The notes beneath the pieces are model-generated. The model did no database searches and was not told the DNA's origin. It saw only the letters and a list, made by a program, of their open reading frames with translations. A DNA stretch of 64,000 nucleotides from Georgenia sp. SYP-B2076 (GTDB lineage Bacteria > Actinomycetota > Actinomycetes > Actinomycetales > Actinomycetaceae). How positions within the stretch are numbered: the stretch's first letter is position 1; each line of letters starts with the position of its first letter. The stretch is from positions 248,001-312,000 of the forward strand of contig NZ_RXOZ01000011.1 in NCBI RefSeq assembly GCF_003991205.1, written 5' to 3'. Positions 50,336 through 58,031 of the stretch are shown one piece after another. The position numbers and the translations under genes were made by a program.

Positions 50336-50341
50336 CATCCC

Positions 50342-51706
50342 ATGAGGTATGCAGAATCCGTCGTCGACCTGGTCGGCGACACCCCCCTCGTCAAGCTCGC
50401 GCACGTCACCGGTGACGTGCGGGCCACGGTGCTCGTCAAGCTCGAGTACCTCAACCCGGGCGGGTCCAGCAAGGACCGCATCGCCAAGCGGATCATCGAG
50501 GCGGCGGAGGCCGAGGGCAACCTCGCGCCCGGCGGCACCATCGTCGAGCCGACGTCCGGCAACACGGGCGTGGGGCTCGCGCTCGTGGCCCAGCAGCGCG
50601 GCTACCGCTGCGTCTTCGTCGTCCCCGACAAGGTGGGGGAGGACAAGCGCAACGTGCTGCGCGCCTACGGCGCCGAGGTCGTCGTCACCCCGACGTCGGT
50701 GCCCCCGGACAGCCCCGAGTCCTACTACAGCGTCTCGGACCGGCTCGCCGCCGAGATCCCCGGCGCGTTCAAGCCGAACCAGTACGAGAACCCCAACGGC
50801 CCCCTGAGCCACTACGAGTCGACCGGGCCGGAGATCTGGCGGGACACCGACGGGCGCCTCACCCACTTCGTGGCGGGCGTCGGCACCGGCGGCACGATCA
50901 GCGGCACCGGCCGGTACCTCAAGGAGGTCTCCGGCGGCGCCGTGCGGGTCGTCGGCGCCGACCCGGTGGGCTCGGTGTACTCCGGCGGCACCGGCCGCCC
51001 CTACCTCGTCGAGGGCGTGGGGGAGGACTTCTGGCCCGGCGCGTACGACCCCTCGGTCGTCGACGAGATCGTGGCCGTCACGGACGCCGAGTCGTTCGCC
51101 ATGACGCGGCGCCTCGCGCAGGAGGAGGGCATCCTCGTCGGCGGGTCCAGCGGCATGGCCGTGGCCGCGGCGCTGCGGGCCGCGAAGGACCTGACCGAGG
51201 ACGACGTCGTCGTCGTCCTCCTGCCCGACGGCGGACGCGGGTACCTCGGCAAGATCTTCAACGACGCCTGGATGCGCTCCCACGGCTTCTCGCCCGACCC
51301 GGACGGGCGCACCGTGGCCGACGTGCTGCGGGCCAAGACGGGCCACCTGCCCGACCTCGTGCACGCCCACCCGGGCGACACGGTCCGCGAGGTCATCGAC
51401 ATGCTCACCGAGTACGGCGTCTCCCAGCTCCCCATCCTCCTGGCGGAGCCGCCGGTCGTCATCGGGGAGGTGGCCGGCTCCATCAGCGAGCGCGCGCTCG
51501 TCGACCTCGTCTTCTCCCGGGACGTCCAGATGAGCGACCCCATCTCGACGGTGGCCGGACCACCGCTTCCCCTCATCGGCATCAACGAGACGGTGGGCGC
51601 CGCCCGGGCCGCGCTCGGCGGGGTGGACGCCCTGCTGGTCACCGACGTCGGTCAACCGGTCGGCGTGCTCACCCGCCACGACCTGCTCGCCTACGCCGGC
51701 GGCTGA
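50342..51706 (+). CDS. cbs: cystathionine beta-synthase
   Basis: 454 residues. Fold-type II PLP enzyme: GDTPLVKL, NPGGSSKDRIAKRII with the Schiff-base lysine K44, PTSGNTGVGLAL (phosphate loop) and VAGVGTGGTISGTGRYL. A C-terminal pair of CBS domains (about 325-454) follows. It condenses serine (or O-acetylserine) with homocysteine to cystathionine, the first reverse transsulfuration step. AGAGGA ribosome site, 107-base leader with Cys peptide. It is the first gene of the operon with the gamma-synthase/lyase gene, 13 bases apart. Confidence 0.95.
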   Translation: MRYAESVVDLVGDTPLVKLAHVTGDVRATVLVKLEYLNPGGSSKDRIAKRIIEAAEAEGNLAPGGTIVEPTSGNTGVGLALVAQQRGYRCVFVVPDKVGEDKRNVLRAYGAEVVVTPTSVPPDSPESYYSVSDRLAAEIPGAFKPNQYENPNGPLSHYESTGPEIWRDTDGRLTHFVAGVGTGGTISGTGRYLKEVSGGAVRVVGADPVGSVYSGGTGRPYLVEGVGEDFWPGAYDPSVVDEIVAVTDAESFAMTRRLAQEEGILVGGSSGMAVAAALRAAKDLTEDDVVVVLLPDGGRGYLGKIFNDAWMRSHGFSPDPDGRTVADVLRAKTGHLPDLVHAHPGDTVREVIDMLTEYGVSQLPILLAEPPVVIGEVAGSISERALVDLVFSRDVQMSDPISTVAGPPLPLIGINETVGAARAALGGVDALLVTDVGQPVGVLTRHDLLAYAGG

Positions 51707-51719
51707 GAGAAGGACTGTC

Positions 51720-52865
51720 ATGACAGGTTTCCGCACCCGCGCCATCCACGCCGGGCAGGAGTTCGACCCCACCACCGGTGCGGTCATCCCCCCGATCTAC
51801 CAGACCTCCACGTTCGTCCAGGACGGCATCGGCGGGCTGCGCGGCGGGTACGAGTACAACCGGAGCGCCAACCCGACCAGGACGTCCCTGCAGACGCTGC
51901 TCGCCTCGCTCGAGGGCGGCCGGCACGCCTACTCGTTCGCCTCCGGCCTGGCCGCCGAGGACACCCTGCTGCGCGCGCTGCTCCGCCCCGGCGACCACGT
52001 CGTCCTGGGCAACGACGTCTACGGCGGCACGCACCGCCTCCTCGACCGGGTGCTGGGCGCCTGGGGCGTCGAGATCACCGCGGTCGAGCTCACCGACCTG
52101 GGCGCCGTCCGCGCCGCCGTCCGGCCCGGCAGCACCAAGGTGCTGTGGGTGGAGACGCCGAGCAACCCGCTCATGAAGATCACCGACATCGCGGCTCTCG
52201 CGGAGCTCGGCCACGACGCCGGGCTCACCGTCGTCGTGGACAACACCTTCGCGTCGCCCGCGCTGCAGCGGCCGCTCGACCTGGGCGCCGACGTCGTCGT
52301 GCACTCGACCACCAAGTACATCGGCGGGCACTCCGACGTCCTCGGCGGCGCCCTCGTGATGGATGACGACGCGCTCGCCGAGAAGGTGGGCTTCCTCCAG
52401 TTCGCGGTCGGCGCCGTCTCGGCGCCCATGGACGCCTGGCTGACCGTGCGGGGCATCAAGACGCTGCCGGTGCGCATGGCGCAGCACAGCGCCAACGCCC
52501 AGGCGATCGCGGAGCACCTCGTGGGCCACCCCGCCGTCGAGCGGGTCTACTACCCCGGGCTGGAGCAGCACCCCGGCCACGACATCGCAGCGCGCCAGAT
52601 GTCCGGCTTCGGCGGGATGATGTCCCTCGCCCTGACGGGCGGACCGCAGGCCGCCCGCCGCCTCGCCGAGGGGACGGAGCTGTTCCAGCTGGCCGAGTCC
52701 CTCGGCGGGGTGGAGTCGCTCATCGGCTACCCCGACGCCATGACGCACGCCTCCGTGCGGGGGACGGCGCTGGCGGTGCCGGAGAACGTGGTGCGGCTGT
52801 CCGTAGGCCTCGAGGACGTCACCGACCTCGTCGCCGACCTCGACGAGGCGCTCGCCCGCCTCTGA
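51720..52865 (+). CDS. metB: cystathionine gamma-synthase / gamma-lyase
   Basis: 381 residues, Cys/Met-metabolism PLP family: the opening FRTRAIHAGQEFDPTTGAVI, YEYNRSANPTRTSLQ, VVVDNTFASPALQRPL and VVHSTTKYIGGHSDVLGGAL with the PLP lysine. Actinobacterial members often carry both gamma-synthase and gamma-lyase activity. With cystathionine beta-synthase upstream and a Cys leader, cleavage of cystathionine to cysteine is the likely physiological direction. The symbol follows common annotation; the reaction cannot be settled from sequence. AGAAGGA ribosome site. Confidence 0.93.
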   Translation: MTGFRTRAIHAGQEFDPTTGAVIPPIYQTSTFVQDGIGGLRGGYEYNRSANPTRTSLQTLLASLEGGRHAYSFASGLAAEDTLLRALLRPGDHVVLGNDVYGGTHRLLDRVLGAWGVEITAVELTDLGAVRAAVRPGSTKVLWVETPSNPLMKITDIAALAELGHDAGLTVVVDNTFASPALQRPLDLGADVVVHSTTKYIGGHSDVLGGALVMDDDALAEKVGFLQFAVGAVSAPMDAWLTVRGIKTLPVRMAQHSANAQAIAEHLVGHPAVERVYYPGLEQHPGHDIAARQMSGFGGMMSLALTGGPQAARRLAEGTELFQLAESLGGVESLIGYPDAMTHASVRGTALAVPENVVRLSVGLEDVTDLVADLDEALARL

Positions 52866-52882
52866 GCCCGCGGCCGGCGGGC
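52866..52882 (+). terminator. hairpin directly after the gamma-synthase stop
   Basis: GCCCGC-GGCCG-GCGGGC, perfect 6-bp stem and 5-base loop beginning at the base after the stop codon. Probably ends the cysteine biosynthesis operon. Confidence 0.6.
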
Positions 52883-52917
52883 GTCCGCTGCGTGAGACGC
52901 CGCCCGGCGCCGGAAAT

Positions 52918-52934
52918 ATCCGAGCAGCCCGGAT
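52918..52934 (+). promoter_or_regulatory. inverted repeat and possible -35 before the ABC transporter
   Basis: ATCCG-N7-CGGAT lies 57 bases before the substrate-binding protein gene and is followed by TTGACG (52943-52948), which fits a -35 element. A sulfur- or amino-acid-responsive operator is possible. Confidence 0.3.
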
Positions 52935-52990
52935 CCTTACGCTTGACGGTGGCGTACCGACGGTGCGCCGTGAGAGACGCAGGAGAAGAC

Positions 52991-53809
52991 ATGAAGCGAG
53001 CACGGTACGCGGTCGCCCTGGCGGCGGCACTGACGGCGACCCTGGCGGCATGCTCCTCCGGCGGGTCGGGCGGCGGGAGCACCGGGGCGGCGAGCTCGCA
53101 GGCCGACTCCGCGCTGGCCCAGGTGCAGGAGTCCGGGGTCCTGCGCGTCGGGACGGAGGGCACCTACGCCCCGTTCACGTTCCACGACGCCTCGACGAAC
53201 GACCTCACCGGGTATGACGTCGACGTCATCACCGCGGTCGCGGACAAGCTGGGGGTCAAGCCGGAGTTCAGCGAGACCCAGTGGGACGCGATCTTCCCCG
53301 GGCTCGAGGCCGGCCGGTACGACGTCATCGCGAACCAGGTGAGCATCACCGAGGAGCGGCAGGCCAAGTACGACATGTCCGAGCCGTACACCGTGTCCAC
53401 CGGTGTGGTCATCACGCGCGCCGACGACAACGAGATCACGTCCATGGCGGACGTCAAGGGCCGCACCGCCGCGCAGACCGCGACGTCGAACTGGAACAAG
53501 ATCGCCACCGACGCCGGCGCGAAGGTCGAGCCCGTCGAGGGGTTCACCCAGACGGTGGCGCTGCTCAAGCAGGGCCGGATCGACCTGACCTTCAACGACA
53601 ACCTCGCCGTCCTCGACTACCTGAAGTCCACGGGGGACAAGGACGTGAAGATCGCGTTCGAGACGGACGAGAGCACCTCCCAGGCGCTGGCCATGCGCAA
53701 GGACTCCGGCCTGCTGGACGCCGTCAACGGCGCCCTGGGCGACCTCCGGGCGGACGGCACGTTGACGGAGATCTCCCAGAAGTGGTTCGGCGAGGACGTC
53801 AGCCAGTGA
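52991..53809 (+). CDS. amino-acid ABC transporter substrate-binding lipoprotein (cystine type)
   Basis: 272 residues. Lipoprotein signal with lipobox LAAC (MKRARYAVALAAALTATLAAC), then a Ser/Gly linker and a type-II periplasmic-binding fold: VLRVGTEGTYAPFTFHD, GYDVDVITAVADKLGVKPEF, YDVIANQVSITEERQAKYDM, and ALRK-like C-terminal helix. Closest in feel to cystine/polar amino-acid binding proteins (FliY/TcyA). It is anchored outside the membrane and delivers its ligand to the permease encoded next. The neighbouring cysteine operon supports cystine as substrate. Confidence 0.93.
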   Translation: MKRARYAVALAAALTATLAACSSGGSGGGSTGAASSQADSALAQVQESGVLRVGTEGTYAPFTFHDASTNDLTGYDVDVITAVADKLGVKPEFSETQWDAIFPGLEAGRYDVIANQVSITEERQAKYDMSEPYTVSTGVVITRADDNEITSMADVKGRTAAQTATSNWNKIATDAGAKVEPVEGFTQTVALLKQGRIDLTFNDNLAVLDYLKSTGDKDVKIAFETDESTSQALAMRKDSGLLDAVNGALGDLRADGTLTEISQKWFGEDVSQ

Positions 53810-53822
53810 GACGCGGGCCGCG

Positions 53823-54488
53823 ATGAGCGACCGCCTGGACCTCATCCTCAGCTCGGTCGGGCCGCTGCTCAGCGGCGCGGTCCTCGGGACGATCCCGCTG
53901 ACCCTGCTGTCCTTCGCGGGCGGCCTGGTCATCGCGCTCGTCGTGGCGCTGATGCGGCTCTCGCACCGGCGGGTGCTCGCGCTCCCGGCGCGCGCCTACG
54001 TCTCGGTCGTGCGCGGGACCCCGCTGCTGGTCCAGCTGTTCATCATCTTCTACGCCCTGCCCTCGCTCGGGCTGGTGATCAACCCCTTCCCCTCGGCCGT
54101 CATCGCGTTCTCCCTCAACGTCGGCGGCTACGCGTCGGAGGCGATCCGCGCCGCGATCCTCTCCGTGCCCCGCGGGCAGTGGGAGGCGGCGCAGACGGTG
54201 GGCATGGGGTACGGGCTCACCATGCGCCGCGTCGTCCTCCCGCAGGCGCTGCGGGTGGCAGTGCCCACCCTGTCCAACACGTTCATCTCGCTGGTCAAGG
54301 ACACCTCGCTCGCCTCGACGATCCTGGTGACCGAGATGCTCCGCAAGGCGCAGGAGATCGCGGCGCCCACCTACGCCTTCCTCGAGCTGTACTCCCTCGC
54401 GGCCGTGATCTACTGGCTCATCTGCCTGGTGCTCTCGGCGGGGCAGACCCGGCTCGAGAAGCACCTGTCCCGGTACGTGACCGTATGA
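53823..54488 (+). CDS. amino-acid ABC transporter permease
   Basis: 221 residues with five membrane segments. The HisM-type coupling motif EAAQTVGMGYGLTMRRVVLPQAL (near 120-142) contacts the ATPase; SLVKDTSLASTILVTEML follows. It forms the homodimeric channel of a polar amino-acid importer. It starts 13 bases after the binding-protein gene and is followed after 34 bases by the ATPase gene. Confidence 0.93.
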   Translation: MSDRLDLILSSVGPLLSGAVLGTIPLTLLSFAGGLVIALVVALMRLSHRRVLALPARAYVSVVRGTPLLVQLFIIFYALPSLGLVINPFPSAVIAFSLNVGGYASEAIRAAILSVPRGQWEAAQTVGMGYGLTMRRVVLPQALRVAVPTLSNTFISLVKDTSLASTILVTEMLRKAQEIAAPTYAFLELYSLAAVIYWLICLVLSAGQTRLEKHLSRYVTV

Positions 54489-54522
54489 GCGGCGGGCCGG
54501 GGCGCCGAGGAGGAGGCGAGCG

Positions 54523-55272
54523 ATGAGCCTGGTGCAGGTGCGCGGACTGCGGAAGTCCTTCGGGGCCCACGTGGTCCTGGGCGGCATCGACCTGGAGGTC
54601 GAGGAGGGCAGCGTCACCGTGCTCATCGGGCCGTCCGGGTCGGGCAAGACCACGCTGCTGCGCTGCCTCAACGGCCTCGAGACCCCGGAGGCGGGCGTCG
54701 TGCAGATCGGCGACGCCCGCGTCGACTTCGCCGCCGCGCCGTCGCCCGCAGACGTCCGCCGCCTGCGCGCCCGGTCGGGCATGGTCTTCCAGGCCCACAA
54801 CCTCTTCCCGCACCGCACGGCGCTGGAGAACGTCACCGAGGGGCCCGTCTACGCCCAGCGCCGCCCCCGCGAGGAGGCCGAGGCGGACGCCCGGGCGCTG
54901 CTGACCAAGGTGGGGCTCGCCGACAAGGCCGACTCCTACCCGTACCAGCTCTCCGGCGGCCAGCAGCAGCGGGTGGGCATCGCCCGCGCGCTCGCCCTGC
55001 GGCCCGCCCTCATGCTCTTCGACGAGCCCACGTCCGCGCTCGACCCGGAGACCGTCGGCGAGGTCCTCACCGTCATGCGGGACCTCGCGGCGGAGGGGTG
55101 GACGATGGTGGTGGTGACGCACGAGATGCGGTTCGCCCACCAGGTCGCCGACCACGCCGTCTTCCTCGACGGCGGCGTCGTCGTCGAGCAGGGCGCCCCG
55201 GCCGACGTCCTCGGCCGGCCCGCGCACGAGCGCACCAAGCAGTTCCTGCGCCGCATCCTCGACCCGCTCTGA
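54523..55272 (+). CDS. amino-acid ABC transporter ATPase
   Basis: 249 residues. Walker [10 protein letters not shown] (near 38), Q-loop [16 protein letters not shown], signature [15 protein letters not shown], Walker [16 protein letters not shown] and switch histidine VVTHEMRFA are all intact. It powers import by the permease above. GGAGGAGG ribosome site. Last gene of the transporter operon, followed by a hairpin shared with the convergent gene. Confidence 0.95.
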   Translation: MSLVQVRGLRKSFGAHVVLGGIDLEVEEGSVTVLIGPSGSGKTTLLRCLNGLETPEAGVVQIGDARVDFAAAPSPADVRRLRARSGMVFQAHNLFPHRTALENVTEGPVYAQRRPREEAEADARALLTKVGLADKADSYPYQLSGGQQQRVGIARALALRPALMLFDEPTSALDPETVGEVLTVMRDLAAEGWTMVVVTHEMRFAHQVADHAVFLDGGVVVEQGAPADVLGRPAHERTKQFLRRILDPL

Positions 55273-55281
55273 CCCCTGGTC

Positions 55282-55306
55282 CCGGCCCGAGCCGACCCCG
55301 GGCCGG
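55282..55306. terminator. hairpin between convergent genes
   Basis: CCGGCCC-N11-GGGCCGG, 7-bp perfect stem in the 34-base gap between the ABC ATPase (plus) and the deazaflavin-type protein (minus). Probably bidirectional. Confidence 0.5.
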
Positions 55307-55732
55307 CTAGCGGTCCGGCTCGAGCAGCACGAGCGCGATCTCCCGCCGGGTGCGCCGCTGGTACCCGGCGTAGTTCCGGTGGTCGGCAGTGATCCGCGGC
55401 CAGAGGTCAGCCCGCTCCGCGGGGGTGGCCACGCGTGCCCGCATGCGCCGCCGCGGCCCACCCTGCAGGGCCACCAGGACCTCCGGGTGCGCCCGCAGGT
55501 TCAGGAGCCACGCCGGTGGCTGGTCGTCGCCGCCGCGGGACGCCACGACGACGAGCGCCTCGCCGTCCTGGACCGGCGAGGTGAGGATCACCGTGTGAGG
55601 CCGTCCGCTCCTGCGGCCGGTCGTGGTGAGCTCGAGCACGGGCATCCGGGCCACGGTCGACCCCACGCGCCCGGTCCTCAGGAACAGGCGGTGCATCGCG
55701 TTCAGGGCCTTGAACGCCAGGTCGGCGGGCAT
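55307..55732 (-). CDS. deazaflavin-dependent nitroreductase (DDN)-family protein
   Basis: 141 residues from ATG 55732. The split-barrel signature [20 protein letters not shown] (near 35-54), [27 protein letters not shown], and [16 protein letters not shown] at the C-terminus match the F420-binding DDN family of actinobacteria. Members reduce quinones or nitro compounds, or protect against oxidative stress. The N-terminal [19 protein letters not shown] helix may lie on the membrane. Single gene, convergent with the transporter operon. Confidence 0.85.
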   Translation of the reverse strand: MPADLAFKALNAMHRLFLRTGRVGSTVARMPVLELTTTGRRSGRPHTVILTSPVQDGEALVVVASRGGDDQPPAWLLNLRAHPEVLVALQGGPRRRMRARVATPAERADLWPRITADHRNYAGYQRRTRREIALVLLEPDR

Positions 55733-55825
55733 GCGGCCAACGTACTCGCGGGGCGCAGGGCCAGACGCGCGGACTTGGCCCGGACGCGTGGGGGCAGGCC
55801 CGGGCGGCGCGCCCGGCGCGCGCCT

Positions 55826-55831
55826 TATCGT
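55826..55831 (+). promoter_or_regulatory. -10 box TATCGT of the SGNH/deformylase transcript
   Basis: TATCGT fits TAnnnT and ends 6 bases before the GTG at 55838, so the mRNA would begin at the start codon (leaderless), a common arrangement in actinobacteria. Confidence 0.5.
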
Positions 55832-55837
55832 GGTGCG

Positions 55838-57010
55838 GTGACGACGCGCGCGCCCCGGGCGGCCCTGCTCGCGGCGCTGCTGGCGCTGGTGCTCGCGTGC
55901 TGCGGGCCCGCGCAGCGCGACGAGGCCACGGAGCCCTCGATGGCGCCCACCTCGCCGGGGGCCATGCGGCTCGCCGTGGTGGGGGACTCGATCACCGACG
56001 CCGACAGCCGCGACCTGTCCGGCGGGCGGCCGGGGCCGGGTTCGTGGGTCTTCTACGCCGCCGGGGGCGAGGTGGCGTTCGTGGGCGGGTGGGCCGAGTG
56101 GGGTGCGACGACGGCGCAGATGGCGGCGGCCGCCCGCCCGGTCCCGGCCGACGTGCTCGTCATCCTGGCCGGCACCAACGATGCCGGCAGCGGCGTGCCG
56201 TTCGCCCAGACCGCCGCGCACCTCGTCGCGGTCGCCGATGCGGTGGGGGCGCAGCGCGTGGTGCTCTCGGCGGTGCCGCCGATCGACGCGGCTCCGGAGG
56301 TCGCGACCGAGCTCAACGCCCGGCTCTCGGGCCTGGCCCGGGACCACGGGTGGGAGTGGGTGGACGCCGCTGCCGGGCTGCGCGACGGAGACCGTTTCGC
56401 TCCCGGGATGAGCACCGACGGCCTGCACCCGACCCGTGCGGGCGCCCGGGTCATCGGCGGCGCCGTCCGCGACGCCCTCCTGGCGCGCGGCCCGGTGCCG
56501 CGGGCGTGGGAACATAGCGGTATGGCAATGCGTGAGATCCGTGTCGTCGGTGATCCTGTGCTGCGCACTCCGTGCGCCGAGATCACCGACATCGATGACC
56601 GTGTCCGTTCCCTGGTGGAGGACCTGCTGGAGACCGTCGACGCAGACGGCCGGGCCGGGCTGGCCGCCAACCAGATCGGGGTCGGCCTGCGGGCCTTCTC
56701 CTGGAACATCGACGACGAGGTGGGCTACGTGCTCAACCCCCGGCTCGTCGAGGTCTCCGAGGACGAGTACCAGGACGGTGACGAGGGCTGCCTCTCCGTC
56801 CCCGGCCTGTGGTTCCCCACCCAGCGCGCGTGGTACGCGCGTGTCGAGGGGATCGACCTGGACGGCAAGAAGGTCGTCGTCGAGGGGGAGGAGCTCATGG
56901 GGCGCTGCCTGCAGCACGAGTGTGACCACCTCGACGGGATGCTCTACCTCGACCGCCTCGAGAAGGGCGTTCGCAAGAAGGCGATGAAGGCGATCCGCGA
57001 GCAGCTCTAG
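55838..57010 (+). CDS. SGNH hydrolase lipoprotein reading in frame into peptide deformylase
   Basis: From GTG 55838 the frame is open for 390 residues. Residues 1-25 are a lipoprotein signal ([13 protein letters not shown]). Residues 35-228 form an SGNH/GDSL esterase: block [14 protein letters not shown], block [11 protein letters not shown] and block [10 protein letters not shown], with Ser, Asn, Asp and His all present. No stop codon intervenes before the deformylase sequence at residue 229. Either one fused polypeptide is made or, more likely, deformylase has its own internal start and the long form is a minor product. A secreted lipoprotein attached to a cytosolic ribosome enzyme would be hard to rationalise; an assembly or sequencing slip should be excluded. 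Confidence 0.65.
   Translation: MTTRAPRAALLAALLALVLACCGPAQRDEATEPSMAPTSPGAMRLAVVGDSITDADSRDLSGGRPGPGSWVFYAAGGEVAFVGGWAEWGATTAQMAAAARPVPADVLVILAGTNDAGSGVPFAQTAAHLVAVADAVGAQRVVLSAVPPIDAAPEVATELNARLSGLARDHGWEWVDAAAGLRDGDRFAPGMSTDGLHPTRAGARVIGGAVRDALLARGPVPRAWEHSGMAMREIRVVGDPVLRTPCAEITDIDDRVRSLVEDLLETVDADGRAGLAANQIGVGLRAFSWNIDDEVGYVLNPRLVEVSEDEYQDGDEGCLSVPGLWFPTQRAWYARVEGIDLDGKKVVVEGEELMGRCLQHECDHLDGMLYLDRLEKGVRKKAMKAIREQL
56522..57010 (+). CDS. def: peptide deformylase
   Basis: 162 residues from ATG 56522 (ATG 56528 is an alternative). All three family motifs are intact: [17 protein letters not shown] (motif 1, GxGxAAxQ variant), EGCLSVPG (motif 2, metal-binding Cys) and [16 protein letters not shown] (motif 3, HExxH). 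It removes the formyl group from nascent proteins at the ribosome and is usually essential. No separate stop or clear Shine-Dalgarno divides it from the SGNH coding region. Motifs leave no doubt about the enzyme; its true start is uncertain. Confidence 0.92.
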   Translation: MAMREIRVVGDPVLRTPCAEITDIDDRVRSLVEDLLETVDADGRAGLAANQIGVGLRAFSWNIDDEVGYVLNPRLVEVSEDEYQDGDEGCLSVPGLWFPTQRAWYARVEGIDLDGKKVVVEGEELMGRCLQHECDHLDGMLYLDRLEKGVRKKAMKAIREQL

Positions 57011-57027
57011 CCCACGGGCGGCACGCC

Positions 57028-57053
57028 CGCGCGGCGCCCCCGCGCGGCGCCCC
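57028..57053 (+). repeat. tandem duplication of a 13-bp unit after def
   Basis: CGCGCGGCGCCCC occurs twice in direct succession 17 bases beyond the deformylase stop. It may contribute to a terminator structure or be a simple slippage product. Confidence 0.5.
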
Positions 57054-57275
57054 CGCTCCGGGTGGGGGCATCGGCGTGCGGCCGGTGCGACCAGCGTCGA
57101 ATCCCGGCGGGGCCGATATTCCGGTGCGGAATGGTCCGCCGGAAACCGACGGCGCCGCGACCTTTCCGTCCCCGCGGCCGTGTGTTTACGACCGGATACG
57201 TCTCATTTAGGCATCATTCCGTCGTGACACGCGTTCTTTACCCGCGTTCGGTAGCGCGGCCGCGCCGCGTCGGGC
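57054..57275. other. non-coding stretch between def and DUF3145
   Basis: Part of a 362-base gap. It is less GC-rich than its surroundings near 57180-57245 (GTTTACGACCGG, CTCATTTAGGCATC), where a promoter for the downstream gene probably lies, but no pair of -35/-10 boxes stands out. No gene, RNA gene or strong dyad is seen. Confidence 0.4.
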
Positions 57276-57371
57276 ATGATGATGACTGTTCGCCGCGCGA
57301 ACACGTTTCGCCTGGTCATGCGTGAGGTCGTTGGGGAAGACGCATCTCGACACACGACCAGGAGGAGTTGA
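57276..57371 (+). CDS. possible 31-codon upstream ORF before DUF3145
   Basis: ATGATGATG begins a 31-residue frame (MMMTVRRANTF...) whose TGA ends one base before the DUF3145 ATG and whose final codons contain that gene's ribosome site (AGGAGGAG). This could couple translation of the two. No protein family recognised; may be chance. Confidence 0.22.
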   Translation: MMMTVRRANTFRLVMREVVGEDASRHTTRRS

Positions 57372-57372
57372 C

Positions 57373-57873
57373 ATGAGTGGTGCCCACACCCGCGGCGTCA
57401 TTTTCGTGCACTCTGCGCCCCGTGCGCTGTGCCCACACATCGAGTGGGCCACGGGGACGGTGCTCGACGCCCGTGTAGCCATGGAGTGGACCGCCCAGCC
57501 GGCCGCCCCAGGGCTGTTCCGTGCTGAGTACTCCTGGGGCGGACCTGTCGGCACCGGGGCGCGTCTGGCATCGGCGCTGCGCGGATGGACGCACCTGCGT
57601 TACGAGATCACCGAGGAAGCGAGCCCGGGCTGCGACGGCGGACGCTGGTCGCACACCCCCGAGCTCGGGATCTTCCACGCGCAGACGGACGTGCACGGCA
57701 ACGTGGTGGTCCCGGAGGACCGCGTCCGCGCAGCGCTGGAGTTCGCCACGGAGCCGGCGCGGATGCGCCAGGAGATGGAGCTCGCCCTCGGGCAGGCCTG
57801 GGACGACGAGCTGGAGCCCTTCCGGTACGCGGGTGCGGGTGCCCCCGTCCGGTGGTTGCACCGGGTCGGCTGA
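57373..57873 (+). CDS. DUF3145 family protein
   Basis: 166 residues from ATG 57373 (AGGAGGAG). Sequence features SGAHTRGVIFVHSAPRALCP, HIEWATG, AQPAAPGLFRAEYSWGG and LRYEITEEASPGCDGGRWSH are typical of DUF3145, a family confined to actinobacteria and often found beside the fatty-acid synthase genes. Its function is unknown. No signal peptide. The gene is convergent with the fab cluster, separated by two hairpins. Confidence 0.9.
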   Translation: MSGAHTRGVIFVHSAPRALCPHIEWATGTVLDARVAMEWTAQPAAPGLFRAEYSWGGPVGTGARLASALRGWTHLRYEITEEASPGCDGGRWSHTPELGIFHAQTDVHGNVVVPEDRVRAALEFATEPARMRQEMELALGQAWDDELEPFRYAGAGAPVRWLHRVG

Positions 57874-57899
57874 GACCGCCGACCGGGCGGTGAGCCGGC

Positions 57900-57922
57900 G
57901 GCCGGCCACCCACCGGCCGGCC
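57900..57922 (+). terminator. hairpin after DUF3145
   Basis: GGCCGGCC-N7-GGCCGGCC, an 8-bp inverted repeat 27 bases after the stop of DUF3145. Each arm is itself palindromic. Likely contributes to termination. Confidence 0.5.
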
Positions 57923-57975
57923 GTCGGCCGGCTGCTCCCCACCGGTCGGCCGCACCCGGCCACCAGACAGAAGAC

Positions 57976-58010
57976 GACGACGGCGCCCCCCGCGGGGGCG
58001 CCGTCGTCGC
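57976..58010. terminator. strong bidirectional terminator between DUF3145 and fabF
   Basis: A perfect 15-bp stem (CGACGACGGCGCCCC and complement) with loop CCGCG, 21 bases beyond the fabF stop on the minus strand. It separates the convergent DUF3145 and fab transcripts. Confidence 0.88.
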
Positions 58011-58031
58011 CTTACGTGTGTCGGTGCGCGC

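Noticed and set aside
57085-57125. tRNA T-arm-like GTCGAATCCC stretch
   Set aside because: No acceptor stem, D-arm or anticodon stem can be drawn around it.
57298-57310. CGAACACGTTTCG resembling a LexA box before DUF3145
   Set aside because: The right half-site is degenerate compared with the dinB box; probably chance.
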